Position numbers and translations under genes: made by a program. Of a DNA stretch of 53,151 bases, positions 26,407-35,738 are shown piece after piece (position 1 is the first letter of the stretch; each line of letters opens with the position of its first letter). The notes below the pieces were generated by a model, which worked only from the letters and a program-made list of their open reading frames with translations, did no database searches and was not told the DNA's origin. The stretch comes from JAZLFH01 sp045615705 (GTDB taxonomy: Bacteria; Bacillota; Clostridia; UMGS1883): assembly GCA_045615705.1 (NCBI GenBank), contig JAZLFH010000023.1, positions 1 through 53,151 of the forward strand. Direction: 5' to 3'.

Positions 26407-27223
26407 TCGTGTTTTTCATCAGCATAGCGATTGTCATAGGCCCTACTCCGCCCGGAACAGGTGTTATGGCAGACGCTATTTTTTCCACCTCGTCAAAATC
26501 CACATCGCCGTGAAGTTTGCCGTCCTTTTTGTTGATTCCCACATCTATTACGACAGCACCTTCTTTTACCATGTCGGCGGTTACCGTGTTCATTTTTCCT
26601 ACTGCCGAAACTATAACATCGGCTCTTTTTGTTAGTTCTTTAAGATTTTTTGTGCGACTGTGACAAATCGTTACAGTCGCATTTTCATGGAGCAGAAGCA
26701 TAGCCTGAGGCTTGCCTACAATGTTGCTTCTGCCTATAACAACACACTCTTTGCCTTCAACATCTATTCCGGAAAGATGTATGAGTTCCATTACTCCGGC
26801 AGGCGTGCAAGGCAGAAAGTCATAATCACCTATCATAATTCTTCCTACATTTACCGGGTGAAAAGCGTCCACATCTTTTTTGGGGCTGATTGAGAGAAGT
26901 ACCTTTTTCTCATCAAGCCCTTTCGGAAGAGGAAGTTGCACCAAAATTCCGTGTACCGAATCGTCATTGTTTAACTTTTCTATCAAAGAAAGAAGTTCTT
27001 CCTCCTTTACATCTTCCGAAAAAGCATACTCCAAAGACTTTATTCCGACTTCCTCACAAGCCTTTTTCTTGTTGTTGACATATACTCTACTTGCCGGGTC
27101 GTTTCCTGCTATTATTACTGCCAGGCACGGAAGTGTTCCTTGTTCCGTCAGTTCTTTTGCTTTTAGAGAAAGTTCCCCTTTTATTTTTTTTGCCAGTTCC
27201 TTGCCGTTTAGTATCTGTGCCAT
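26384..27223 (-). CDS. folD: Methylene-THF dehydrogenase / methenyl-THF cyclohydrolase
   Basis: A 279-aa bifunctional enzyme interconverting 5,10-methylene-, methenyl- and 10-formyl-tetrahydrofolate. It shows the active-site YVNNKKKAC (Tyr-xxx-Lys), VQLPLPKGLD, VIGRSNIVGKP and the C-terminal PVPGGVGPMTIAMLM signature. Its length is typical. GGAGA lies 8 nt before ATG 27223. The first 137 nt overlap the 3' end of ygiQ in another frame. It is last in the uppP-ftsK-ygiQ-folD run. Confidence 0.95.
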   Translation of the reverse strand: MAQILNGKELAKKIKGELSLKAKELTEQGTLPCLAVIIAGNDPASRVYVNNKKKACEEVGIKSLEYAFSEDVKEEELLSLIEKLNNDDSVHGILVQLPLPKGLDEKKVLLSISPKKDVDAFHPVNVGRIMIGDYDFLPCTPAGVMELIHLSGIDVEGKECVVIGRSNIVGKPQAMLLLHENATVTICHSRTKNLKELTKRADVIVSAVGKMNTVTADMVKEGAVVIDVGINKKDGKLHGDVDFDEVEKIASAITPVPGGVGPMTIAMLMKNTIKSASLK

Positions 27224-29012
27224 ATGTATTTCTCCTCTCAGGCTTTATAAGACAATCTTTTCCAAAGCCTATTAAATCTTTTCTGTTCTCTTTAATTAAT
27301 GCTTCTTTTACAAGTTTATAATTCTCTTTCTTAAACGATTGAAGAAGTGCTTTTTGCATCGCCTTTTCGTGTATATCCTTGGGAACATGCACTTTTTTCA
27401 TTGTCCGAGGGTCAATTCCGGTATAGTACATTGCCGTTGAAAGCGTCCCCGGTGTCGGATAAAAGTCCTGCACCTGCTCGGGACGAATTTTGTTTTTCTT
27501 TAAATACAGTGCAAGTTCTATCGCATCGCTTAATTTACTTCCCGGATGTCCCGACATCAAATAGGGAACTAAATACTGCTCTTTTCCTATTTTATTTGTT
27601 ATATCGTAAAACTTTTTGGAAAACTTCGTATAAACTCTTTCCGAAGGTTTGCCCATATAGTACAAAACATTTGGTGAAATATGCTCGGGTGCAACTTTTA
27701 ACTGACCGCTTACATGATGCTGTAAAAGTTCTGTGAAAAATGTTTCGTCTTTATCCGCAATCAAGTAATCATAACGAATCCCGCTTCTGATAAAAACTTT
27801 TTTAACTCCGTCTATCATGCGGAGTTTTCTTAAAAGAGCAAGATAATCTTTATGCGAAACATCTGCATTTTTACAAATATCGGGGAAAAGGCACATTCTT
27901 TCTTTGCAGGTTCCCGATGTTAACTGTTTTTGGCACGCAGGAGAGCGAAAATTTGCGGTCGGTCCTCCTACATCATGTATATACCCCTTAAAATCCGGAA
28001 GATATGTAAGGTTTTTTGCTTCGTTTATAATTGAAGCATGGCTTCTTGACTGAACAACTCGCCCTTGATGAAAAGTCAACGCACAAAAATTGCAACTGCC
28101 AAAGCACCCTCTTGAAGATGTTATTGAAAATTTTACTTCTTCAAGTGCCGGAACTCCGCCCATTTTTTCATACATCGGGTGATACTCACGAGTGTATTTT
28201 AAAGAATACACTCTGTCCATTTCGCTTTCGCTCAGGGGAAGTGCCGGTTGATTTTGTATTACATACTTATTCCCGTGTGCCTGAGCAAGGACTTTCCCAC
28301 GCACAAAATCCTGCTCTTCATATTCTGTCTTGGACGCTGTGGCGTACGCTTCCTTGCTTGTTGAAACTTCTTCAAAAGAGGGCAGAACTATCGCATTTTT
28401 AGGCGGTTTGTCCGCAACATAACAAATCCCGCGGGGAATTTTTCTTTCGCCTTTATCAAGCATATTTGCAATTTCAATTATGCTCTTTTCTCCCATTCCG
28501 AAAGATATGTAGTCAGCCTGACTGTCGAAAATTATGCTCCGCCTTACTTTGTCCGAATGGTAATCGTAGTGGGCAAATCGTCTGAGGCTCGCCTCAACTC
28601 CGCCGATAATTATAGGTATATCGCCAAAAGCCTCTCGTACTCTGTTTGAATAAACTATAATACATCTGTCGGGGCGATTTCCCGTTTTACCGCCGGGTGA
28701 ATACACATCTTCGCTCCGCTTTTTCTTGGCTGCTGTGTAGTGATTGACCATGGAATCTATTACTCCGCCCGAAATCATTACGCCAAGTCTTGGGCGTGAG
28801 TAAGACCTTATCTCGTCAGCATTTTTCCACTGAGGCTGAGCACAAATCGCCACTCTGTATCCGTTTGCTTCAAGCATTCTTGATAAAATCGCAACGCCAA
28901 ATGACGGATGGTCAACATACGCATCTCCCGTTATAAACAGAAAATCATAATAGTCCCACCCGAGCATGTCCATTTCTTCTTTTGATACAGGTAAAAAATT
29001 ACTCTTCATCAT
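27087..29012 (-). CDS. ygiQ: YgiQ-family radical SAM protein
   Basis: A 641-aa protein. The N-terminal region (DFLFITGDAYVDHPSFG) belongs to the B12-binding-like domain of the UPF0313/YgiQ family. The radical SAM cluster is CFGSCNFCALTFHQG near residue 305, and downstream Cys (CKERMCLFPDIC) may hold another metal. Its biochemical role is unknown in the literature I can recall. The last 46 residues form a Lys/Arg-rich tail read through the start of folD; basic tails are usual in the family. The start overlaps the ftsK stop by 14 nt. Confidence 0.88.
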   Translation of the reverse strand: MMKSNFLPVSKEEMDMLGWDYYDFLFITGDAYVDHPSFGVAILSRMLEANGYRVAICAQPQWKNADEIRSYSRPRLGVMISGGVIDSMVNHYTAAKKKRSEDVYSPGGKTGNRPDRCIIVYSNRVREAFGDIPIIIGGVEASLRRFAHYDYHSDKVRRSIIFDSQADYISFGMGEKSIIEIANMLDKGERKIPRGICYVADKPPKNAIVLPSFEEVSTSKEAYATASKTEYEEQDFVRGKVLAQAHGNKYVIQNQPALPLSESEMDRVYSLKYTREYHPMYEKMGGVPALEEVKFSITSSRGCFGSCNFCALTFHQGRVVQSRSHASIINEAKNLTYLPDFKGYIHDVGGPTANFRSPACQKQLTSGTCKERMCLFPDICKNADVSHKDYLALLRKLRMIDGVKKVFIRSGIRYDYLIADKDETFFTELLQHHVSGQLKVAPEHISPNVLYYMGKPSERVYTKFSKKFYDITNKIGKEQYLVPYLMSGHPGSKLSDAIELALYLKKNKIRPEQVQDFYPTPGTLSTAMYYTGIDPRTMKKVHVPKDIHEKAMQKALLQSFKKENYKLVKEALIKENRKDLIGFGKDCLIKPERRNTYGTDTKRQGTGKKNKRGTFSKSKRTDGTRNTSVPGSNNSRKRPGK

Positions 29013-31311
29013 TTGTCATCATTTCATAAAATTCTTGCCGTGAAATAAGAACTTTTCTCGGTTTGCTTCCCTCGTGAGGACCTATTATCTGTCTTTCTTC
29101 AAGTTGGTCGATGAGTCTTCCCGCTCTTGAATAGCCGACTTTCAACTTTCTTTGAAGCAGTGATGCACTCGCTTGCTCGGCTTCAACCACTATCTTTACC
29201 GCTTCGTCAAAAAGTTGGTCTTTTTCGGAATCATCAACCTCTTGTGCCGTGTCGTCATTATTTATTTTTTGAATAATTTCTTCATCGTAATTTGGCTCCC
29301 AGCATTCCTTTACAAAGTCAACAACCCGCTCTACTTCTTTGTCGGAGATGAAGCAACCTTGAATTCTCTTGGGTTTTGATGCACCCATCGGAAGATAGAG
29401 CATATCGCCCTTCCCCAAAAGTTTTTCCGCTCCGCCCATATCAAGTATTGTTCGGCTGTCAATCTGCGATGATACCGCAAATGCAATTCGTGATGGGATA
29501 TTTGCTTTTATTACACCTGTGATAACATCAACGCTCGGACGCTGTGTAGCAATAATTAAGTGCATACCTGCGGCTCTCGCCATCTGTGCAAGACGGCAAA
29601 TCGCATCTTCCACATCTCTCGGTGCAACCATCATGAGGTCAGAAAGTTCATCAATAATAATTATTATCTGTTCAAGTTTTCTCTCGCCGTTTATTGCCGC
29701 ATACTCGTTATATCCCAAAATATCACGAACATTTGCATCTGCAAAAAGATTATAGCGGTTGGGCATCTCCTGAACTGCCCAATTAAGCGAACCTGCCGCA
29801 CGCCGTGGGTCTGTTACTACCGGTATTAAAAGGTGCGGTATCCCGTTGTAAATGCTCAATTCCACAACTTTCGGGTCAACCATGATAAGTTTTACTTCGT
29901 TAGGGTCTGCTTTATATAAAATACTTGTTATGAGTGAATTTATGCACACACTCTTTCCGCTTCCCGTTGCTCCCGCAATAAGAAGGTGAGGCATTTTTGC
30001 AATGTCGGCAACTATCGGCTCGCCGGAAATATCTTTGCCGAGGGCAAACGCCGTCTTTGCGGAAAACGAGCCGAAGTTTTTAGACTCAATTACTTCTCTT
30101 AAACGAACAGAACTTATGCTGCTGTTGGGTATCTCTATCCCGACTGCCGCTTTTCCCGGGATAGGTGCTTCTATTCTCACGCCGTATGCCGCCAAATTAA
30201 GTGCTATATCGTCTGCCAAATTTACGATTTTACTTACCTTAACACCCGCACTCGGCGAAATCTCAAAACGGGTAACACTCGGACCTTTGCTTACTTCCAA
30301 GACTTTCGCTTCAACACCGAAACTTAAAAGTGTGTCGGTCAGTTTTTTTGCCTGAGTCCTTAAATCTTCGTTTCGGTCTTCTCCGCTTGTCATTGCCCCC
30401 GCTTCCAAAAGGTCTATCGGAGGATAGGTGTATTCAATACGCTCCGATTGTATCTCGTCTTCTATTGATACGGGCGAATTGTCAACTTTTTCTTCGTTTT
30501 CCGGTTTTTTATCCTCTTCAAAAATTTCCACTTCTTTCGGAAGATTAATTTTAATGTCGTCTTGCGGAAGGTCGGGTTCTTTTTCTTCCAAAATCTCTTT
30601 TTGTAACTCTTTTTCCGGCTCTTCCTGTTGTTTTTCTTTTTTTGAAAGTTCAAAGAGAGGCTTTTTTTTCGGTGCTTTCTCTTGCTTTTCCATTGCTTCT
30701 TCTATGGGAAGTCTTTTTTGATACTTTTCCTCTCTGTCATTTATTTTTTTATAAAGAGCGTGAAACGGTGCCGTGCCGGTAACTACTATTAAAGATATGA
30801 TAAATCCAAATACCAAAGTTATCCCGGTTCCGACCGTACCTATCCATTTTTTAATAAAAAGAGCCACCGTACCGAAAAGTCCTCCGCCGATACCTTCTTT
30901 ACCGCAGTCCCACACCGAAAGGAAAGAATCAAAGCATCCCGGGTGAAGCTTGTCCGTAATCAAAGTCCAAAAAGCAGATGCACAAACCATGGAAACCACA
31001 AAAAGAACATACTTGTATCTGTATGGTTTTAGTGTTCCTTTCGCAAAATAATGTACCGCCATAACAGAGCAAAACAGAGGAATGAAAAATCCTACATAGC
31101 CAAAAAATCCAAGTCCTATTCCTCTTAAAATTTTGCCTAAATTCCCGAACCACGGCGAAAAATAACTTAAAATCAGAATTAAGCAGACAAAAACTATGGT
31201 TACTGTTATTATTTCACTTTTTGTTTCGCTTTTTGTTGTACTTTTTGTTGTGCGAGAGGGTGCTTTTTTAGTTGTGTTTTGTGTTTTTTTTATGCGTTTT
31301 CTTTCTGCCAC
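28999..31311 (-). CDS. ftsK: DNA translocase FtsK/SpoIIIE
   Basis: A 770-aa membrane-anchored DNA pump. After a basic N-terminus, about four membrane segments lie within residues 35-185. A charged linker (Lys/Glu/Pro) runs to about 290. The motor has Walker A GATGSGKSVC near 445 and Walker B IIIIIDELSDLMM. The C-terminal winged-helix gamma domain (LLQRKLKVGYSRAGRLIDQLE) reads oriented DNA sequences. The size matches SpoIIIE (about 790), which moves the chromosome into the forespore, so either the division or the sporulation role fits. It lies 8 nt downstream of uppP. Confidence 0.93.
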   Translation of the reverse strand: MAERKRIKKTQNTTKKAPSRTTKSTTKSETKSEIITVTIVFVCLILILSYFSPWFGNLGKILRGIGLGFFGYVGFFIPLFCSVMAVHYFAKGTLKPYRYKYVLFVVSMVCASAFWTLITDKLHPGCFDSFLSVWDCGKEGIGGGLFGTVALFIKKWIGTVGTGITLVFGFIISLIVVTGTAPFHALYKKINDREEKYQKRLPIEEAMEKQEKAPKKKPLFELSKKEKQQEEPEKELQKEILEEKEPDLPQDDIKINLPKEVEIFEEDKKPENEEKVDNSPVSIEDEIQSERIEYTYPPIDLLEAGAMTSGEDRNEDLRTQAKKLTDTLLSFGVEAKVLEVSKGPSVTRFEISPSAGVKVSKIVNLADDIALNLAAYGVRIEAPIPGKAAVGIEIPNSSISSVRLREVIESKNFGSFSAKTAFALGKDISGEPIVADIAKMPHLLIAGATGSGKSVCINSLITSILYKADPNEVKLIMVDPKVVELSIYNGIPHLLIPVVTDPRRAAGSLNWAVQEMPNRYNLFADANVRDILGYNEYAAINGERKLEQIIIIIDELSDLMMVAPRDVEDAICRLAQMARAAGMHLIIATQRPSVDVITGVIKANIPSRIAFAVSSQIDSRTILDMGGAEKLLGKGDMLYLPMGASKPKRIQGCFISDKEVERVVDFVKECWEPNYDEEIIQKINNDDTAQEVDDSEKDQLFDEAVKIVVEAEQASASLLQRKLKVGYSRAGRLIDQLEERQIIGPHEGSKPRKVLISRQEFYEMMTNDEE

Positions 31312-31319
31312 TTTTTCAC

Positions 31320-32150
31320 CTACTTAACAAAATAGAGAATTATTGAAAATATTCCCGCCAAAACGGTGTAATAAGAAAATACTTTGAGTTTTCCTTTTGA
31401 AACAAGTTTTATCATAACTTTTATAGCAAAAAATCCGCTTACAAATGCCGCTATCATTCCGAGTCCCATCTGCATAAAAGTTACATTTTGCTCACTTAAC
31501 TCCAAAATGTCTTTAATGTCAAACACCAATGCTCCTATAATTGCCGGAATTGAAAGAAAGAACGAAAACTTTACCGCAAATTCTTTTTTAAGTCCGCAAA
31601 AAAGTCCGCCGACAGTGGTAGTTCCGCTTCTTGATAGTCCCGGAAGTACCGCCATTGCCTGAAACACGCCGGTGTAAAGTGCTTTGAGCGGAGTCATATT
31701 ATCCATATCGACTTTTTCCCTTGAAATCTTTTCACTTATAAACAAAAGAACCGATGTTGCGATAAGACCAAATCCGATAAGTAAAAGCGATGCGTTTTCC
31801 ACTATGTGATTTAACAATAATGCGGAAACTACCGTAGGAAGTGTTCCGACAATTAAAAATACAACCATCTTTTTAGGGTCGGTATCCATCATAAGTTTCT
31901 TTTTGGTAAACAGTTCTTTTACCATGGTAAAGAATGCTAAAATCATATCCCATATATCTTTATAATAAACCACAAACACCGCAACAAGTGTTGCAACATG
32001 TAAAACAATGTTAAATGATAAAACATTTGTTGCTTCGGGGTCTATCCCCATAAGTTCTCCGGCAATGCTCAGGTGTCCGGAACTTGAAATAGGCAAAAAT
32101 TCACCCAAACCCTGAATTAAGCCTAATATAATCGCTTTTATGACCGTCAT
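31320..32150 (-). CDS. uppP: Undecaprenyl-diphosphatase UppP (BacA)
   Basis: A 276-aa membrane enzyme with about eight helices that recycles undecaprenyl diphosphate, the lipid carrier for wall and surface glycans. Signature motifs are QGLGEFLPISSSGHL at the N-terminus and LPGLSRSGTT near residue 165. ATG 32150 is chosen over upstream in-frame starts because AAGGAGTG lies 7 nt before it. It heads the minus-strand operon and diverges from spoVAC. Confidence 0.95.
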   Translation of the reverse strand: MTVIKAIILGLIQGLGEFLPISSSGHLSIAGELMGIDPEATNVLSFNIVLHVATLVAVFVVYYKDIWDMILAFFTMVKELFTKKKLMMDTDPKKMVVFLIVGTLPTVVSALLLNHIVENASLLLIGFGLIATSVLLFISEKISREKVDMDNMTPLKALYTGVFQAMAVLPGLSRSGTTTVGGLFCGLKKEFAVKFSFFLSIPAIIGALVFDIKDILELSEQNVTFMQMGLGMIAAFVSGFFAIKVMIKLVSKGKLKVFSYYTVLAGIFSIILYFVK

Positions 32151-32176
32151 TAAAAACACTCCTTCTTTATTCATAT

Positions 32177-32205
32177 ATAATAACACAACTGTAAATTAAT
32201 TTCAA
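32177..32205 (-). promoter_or_regulatory. Promoter of the uppP operon
   Basis: On the minus strand: TTGAAA, a 17-nt spacer, TATTAT. It sits 27 nt before the uppP start. Confidence 0.7.
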
Positions 32206-32264
32206 TTTTTTTAACGCATATTTTTTAAAATTAAGTACAAAATACCAAAAAAGGAGTGCTTTAT

Positions 32265-32711
32265 ATGACAAAAAATATTTCCGACAAGAATTACAGCAAA
32301 AAAGTAAGTCAATATTCTCCACCGTCTCCGCTTTTTTGGGATATGGCAAAGGCTTTTGTCTCCGGCGGAATTATCTGCATTATAGGACAGGCTCTTAAAG
32401 ATTTCTACTTTTCAAAAGGAATTGACGAAACTTTTGCTTTCTCGCTTGCAAGTGCGACACTTGTTTTTCTTGCCTCGCTTTTGACCGCTTTAAATGTATT
32501 TGAAAAAATAGCAAAGTTTGCAGGTGCGGGAACGCTTGTGCCTATAACAGGGTTTTCAAACGCTATGACAAGTCCTGCCATGGAGTACCGTGCAGATGGG
32601 TTTATATTAGGCGTTGGTGCAAAAATGTTTACTGTGGCAGGGCCTGTAATCGTATACGGAATATTTTCATCTTTCGTGGCGGGGATTATATACTATTTCT
32701 TTATGAGGTGA
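32265..32711 (+). CDS. spoVAC: Stage V sporulation protein AC
   Basis: A 148-aa membrane protein of the spore channel that takes up Ca-dipicolinate during sporulation and releases it on germination. It matches SpoVAC in the YSPPSPLFWDMAKAFVSGG opening, GAGTLVPITGFSNAM and SPAMEYRADGFILGVGAKMF. ATG 32265 follows AAGGAGTG; an upstream GTG at 32256 lies within that site. A weak forespore-type promoter is possible (GCATA at 32216, AATACCA at 32241), but its 20-nt spacing is poor. It is followed 3 nt later by spoVAD. Confidence 0.93.
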   Translation: MTKNISDKNYSKKVSQYSPPSPLFWDMAKAFVSGGIICIIGQALKDFYFSKGIDETFAFSLASATLVFLASLLTALNVFEKIAKFAGAGTLVPITGFSNAMTSPAMEYRADGFILGVGAKMFTVAGPVIVYGIFSSFVAGIIYYFFMR

Positions 32712-32714
32712 ACT

Positions 32715-33722
32715 ATGAGCAAAAATTTAGGAAACAACACTATTTTCTTTGAAAAAGGACCTTCAATCATTTCTTCTGCCTCTGTTGTCGGAAAAATGGA
32801 GGGGGATGGTCCTCTTTCAAACTTTTTTGATATGGTTGAAAATGACCAATACTTTGGTCAATCTACTTGGGAAAAAGCAGAAAGTGAACTTTGCAAAAGA
32901 ACTGTAAACACCGCTCTTAAAAAAGCGAATCTTTCATTTTCCGACATTGATTTTGCCGTTTCGGGCGACCTTTTAAATCAATGTATCGGCTCGACTTTCG
33001 GTATGCGTGATTCCGATACTGCCTACCTGGGAATTTTCGGTGCGTGTTCGACTATGGCGGAAGGGCTTTTTATATCGTCCGTACTTGTTGACTCGGGTGC
33101 GGCAAACTATGTCATTTCTTCTTCGGGAAGTCATTTCTGCTCGTCCGAAAGGCAGTTCCGTCAGCCACTGGAATACGGCGGACAAAGACCTCAGACATCA
33201 CAATGGACCGTTACGGGAGGCGGGTCAATAATTCTTGGGAAAAATGCTTCGCCGCCATATATTACTCATGCAACAGTCGGAAAAATCATCGACAAAAACA
33301 TAACCGATACAAACAATATGGGCTCGGCTATGGCACCGGCTTTTTGCGATACGATTCTTTCGCATTTTAAGGCGACAAACAGAAGCGTTGACTACTACGA
33401 TTTGATAGTTTCGGGCGACCTCGGATATGTCGGGAGCATGATTGCAAAAGACCTTTTAAAAGAAAACGGCCTTGACATTTCAAAAAAATACAATGACTGC
33501 GGTCTTATGATTTTTGACCGTCAAAAGCAAGATGTTCACTCGGGAGGTTCCGGTTGCGGCTGCGGTGCAAGTGTTTTGTCGGGTTATATTTTGCACCAAA
33601 TGCGTGAAAAAAAACTCAACAAAGTTCTCTTTGTCGCAACAGGGGCATTAATGAGCCAAACAAGTTCTTTTCAGGGTGAATCAATCCCATCGGTTGCACA
33701 TGCAATCGCAATTGAAAATTAG
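32715..33722 (+). CDS. spoVAD: Stage V sporulation protein AD
   Basis: A 335-aa protein with a thiolase-like fold that binds dipicolinic acid and belongs to the SpoVA channel. Family stretches are GDGPLSNFFDMVENDQYFGQ, FGACSTMAEGL and SGSHFCSSERQFRQPLEYG. The HSGGSGCGCGASVLSGY block lies near the end. Its length is normal (about 338). No spoVAE follows, although AC-AD-AE is the usual minimal set; the next gene is a deacetylase 49 nt on. Confidence 0.94.
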   Translation: MSKNLGNNTIFFEKGPSIISSASVVGKMEGDGPLSNFFDMVENDQYFGQSTWEKAESELCKRTVNTALKKANLSFSDIDFAVSGDLLNQCIGSTFGMRDSDTAYLGIFGACSTMAEGLFISSVLVDSGAANYVISSSGSHFCSSERQFRQPLEYGGQRPQTSQWTVTGGGSIILGKNASPPYITHATVGKIIDKNITDTNNMGSAMAPAFCDTILSHFKATNRSVDYYDLIVSGDLGYVGSMIAKDLLKENGLDISKKYNDCGLMIFDRQKQDVHSGGSGCGCGASVLSGYILHQMREKKLNKVLFVATGALMSQTSSFQGESIPSVAHAIAIEN

Positions 33723-33771
33723 TGTTTTTTTATTTTTCCTTTGCATAAAATTTTAGTAGCGGAGGGATATT

Positions 33772-34464
33772 ATGAAAAGGCTTTTAGTGATAGTTTTAGC
33801 CATCGCCGTTGCGGTGGCTTTTTTAATTCCTGTCTACGGAGATGAACGAGAACAGGAAGAAAAAATCTGCTACCTCACTTTTGATGACGGTCCTACCTTA
33901 AACACGGAAAACATACTCAAAACACTTGAAAAATATAACGCAAAAGCAACCTTTTTTATTCTTGATGAAAGGATAAAGTTATACCCCGATTTAGTCCTTG
34001 AAATAATACGAAACGGTCACTCTGTCGGGCTTCACGGAATAAGTCATGATGTTAATGTGATATATTCTTCTCCCACAATGCCTCTTGATGAAATGAACAA
34101 AGAAAACGAAACCCTTTTCGCCCTCACGGGCAAGAAGTCATACATAGTAAGAACGCCCTACGGGAGCGACCCGTATATGACAAAAAGGCAAGCAGAAATT
34201 TTGACTGCTTCGGGATACAAAATATGGGACTGGAACATTGACCCAAAAGACAGTATAGGAAAAAGAGTTCCGAAAGAACGCACTCTTTCAAACATAAAAA
34301 AGGAAATTAAAAAAGAAGAAACGCCCGTTATACTTATGCATGACCGCAAAAGCAGTTCGGACGCTCTTGATGAAATATTAAATTTTTTGACAAGCGAAGG
34401 TTACACTCTCAAAAGCATTGATGAAAGCGTAACTCCCATAAACAAACTTTACAGGCTCAAATAG
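33772..34464 (+). CDS. Polysaccharide deacetylase (NodB domain)
   Basis: A 230-aa secreted or membrane-anchored enzyme. The N-terminal signal segment is residues 1-23 (LLVIVLAIAVAVAFLIP). Catalytic motifs are TFDDGP (base and metal Asp), HSVGLHGISHD (metal His pair), RTPYGS and a late ILMHD. It probably removes acetyl groups from peptidoglycan GlcNAc or MurNAc; in spore formers the PdaA/PdaB relatives shape cortex. GGAGGG precedes ATG 33772. CATAAAAT at about 33744 resembles a mother-cell sigma -10, but no partner box is clear. Its last 8 nt overlap metY. Confidence 0.87.
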   Translation: MKRLLVIVLAIAVAVAFLIPVYGDEREQEEKICYLTFDDGPTLNTENILKTLEKYNAKATFFILDERIKLYPDLVLEIIRNGHSVGLHGISHDVNVIYSSPTMPLDEMNKENETLFALTGKKSYIVRTPYGSDPYMTKRQAEILTASGYKIWDWNIDPKDSIGKRVPKERTLSNIKKEIKKEETPVILMHDRKSSSDALDEILNFLTSEGYTLKSIDESVTPINKLYRLK

Positions 34465-35725
34465 AGTTAAGTGCATTGTCAAGGTCTTCGATGATGTCTT
34501 TTACATCTTCAATTCCAACACTCAGTCTTACCTGATTCGGTGCAATTTTGCACTTTATCAACTCTTCATCGCTGAGTTGACGGTGCGTTGAACTTGCCGG
34601 GTGAAGTACACCTGTTCTCGCATCGGCAACATGGACAACGATAGATGCAAGTTTTAATGAATCCATAAACTTAACTGCATCTTCTCTTGTTCCTTTTATT
34701 GCAAGAGAAATAACTCCGCAACTTCCGTTCGGCATATATTTTTTTGTAACATCGTAGTTCTTATCGCCTTCAAGCGATGGATATGAAACCCACTCAATCT
34801 TTTTGTGATTCTTTAAAAATTTTGCTACTTCCAAAGCGTTTTCGCAATGCTTTTTCATACGAAGATGCAATGTTTCAAGCCCTAAGTTTAACAAAAACGC
34901 ATTAAAAGGAGATGGCGTTGAGCCCATATCACGGAGCATTTGAACACGAGCCTTGACTATAAATGCCTTTTCCTTGTACGCATCTACATACACAAGTCCG
35001 TGATACGAATCATCTGGGTTTGTAAATTCGGGGAATTTCCCGCTGTTTTTCCAATCAAAATTTCCGCTGTCAACTATACAACCTCCGAGCGATACTGCGT
35101 GTCCGTCCATATACTTTGATGTAGAGTGCGTTACTATATCCGCACCCCACTCAATAGGACGACAATTTATCGGCGTTGCAAAAGTATTGTCAATAATAAA
35201 AGGAATTTTGTTTTTATGTGCGACTTTTACGAATTTTTCAATGTCAATCACATTCAATGCGGGGTTTGCAATTGTTTCGGCAAATACCGCCTTGGTGTTT
35301 TCTTTAATTGCGTTTTGTATTGCTTCTTCATCGGAGTCGGGGTCGATAAATGTGAAATCAATACCCATTTTCCTGATTGTTACATTAAAAAGATTATATG
35401 TTCCGCCATAAATTGTTGATGTTGAAACGATATGGTCGCCGGCTTTTGCAATATTTAATATTGCAATCATATTTGCACTCTGCCCGGATGATGTGAGCAT
35501 CGCTCCCACTCCGCCTTCAAGGTCTGCAATTTTTTCTTCTACGCACGCAAGTGTGGGGTTTGCCAACCGTGTATAGAAAAACCCGTCCGACTTTAAGTCA
35601 AAAAGATCGCCGACATGGTCTGTGCTGTCATATTTAAATGTAGTGCTTTGATAAATCGGAAGCACTCGTGCCTCCCCGTTTTTCGGATCGTATCCGCTCT
35701 GTACACATTTTGTGTCATTCCTCAT
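34457..35725 (-). CDS. metY: O-acetylhomoserine sulfhydrylase (MetY)
   Basis: A 422-aa PLP enzyme of the Cys/Met gamma family. The PLP-binding Lys lies in THSTSKYMDGH near residue 205, YTRLANPTLACVEEKIADLEGG is the substrate/PLP phosphate region, and MLTSSGQSA precedes the active-site Tyr. It makes homocysteine from O-acetylhomoserine and sulfide, or methionine with methanethiol. The 420-aa length with an internal insertion distinguishes it from the shorter MetB. It is third in the HD-mnmA-metY operon, 13 nt after mnmA. Confidence 0.92.
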   Translation of the reverse strand: MRNDTKCVQSGYDPKNGEARVLPIYQSTTFKYDSTDHVGDLFDLKSDGFFYTRLANPTLACVEEKIADLEGGVGAMLTSSGQSANMIAILNIAKAGDHIVSTSTIYGGTYNLFNVTIRKMGIDFTFIDPDSDEEAIQNAIKENTKAVFAETIANPALNVIDIEKFVKVAHKNKIPFIIDNTFATPINCRPIEWGADIVTHSTSKYMDGHAVSLGGCIVDSGNFDWKNSGKFPEFTNPDDSYHGLVYVDAYKEKAFIVKARVQMLRDMGSTPSPFNAFLLNLGLETLHLRMKKHCENALEVAKFLKNHKKIEWVSYPSLEGDKNYDVTKKYMPNGSCGVISLAIKGTREDAVKFMDSLKLASIVVHVADARTGVLHPASSTHRQLSDEELIKCKIAPNQVRLSVGIEDVKDIIEDLDNALNSI

Positions 35726-35738
35726 TTTTATTTCTCCT

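Noticed and set aside
27087..28402. Plus-strand ORFs opposite folD and ygiQ
   Set aside because: They are reverse-frame shadows of conserved enzymes.
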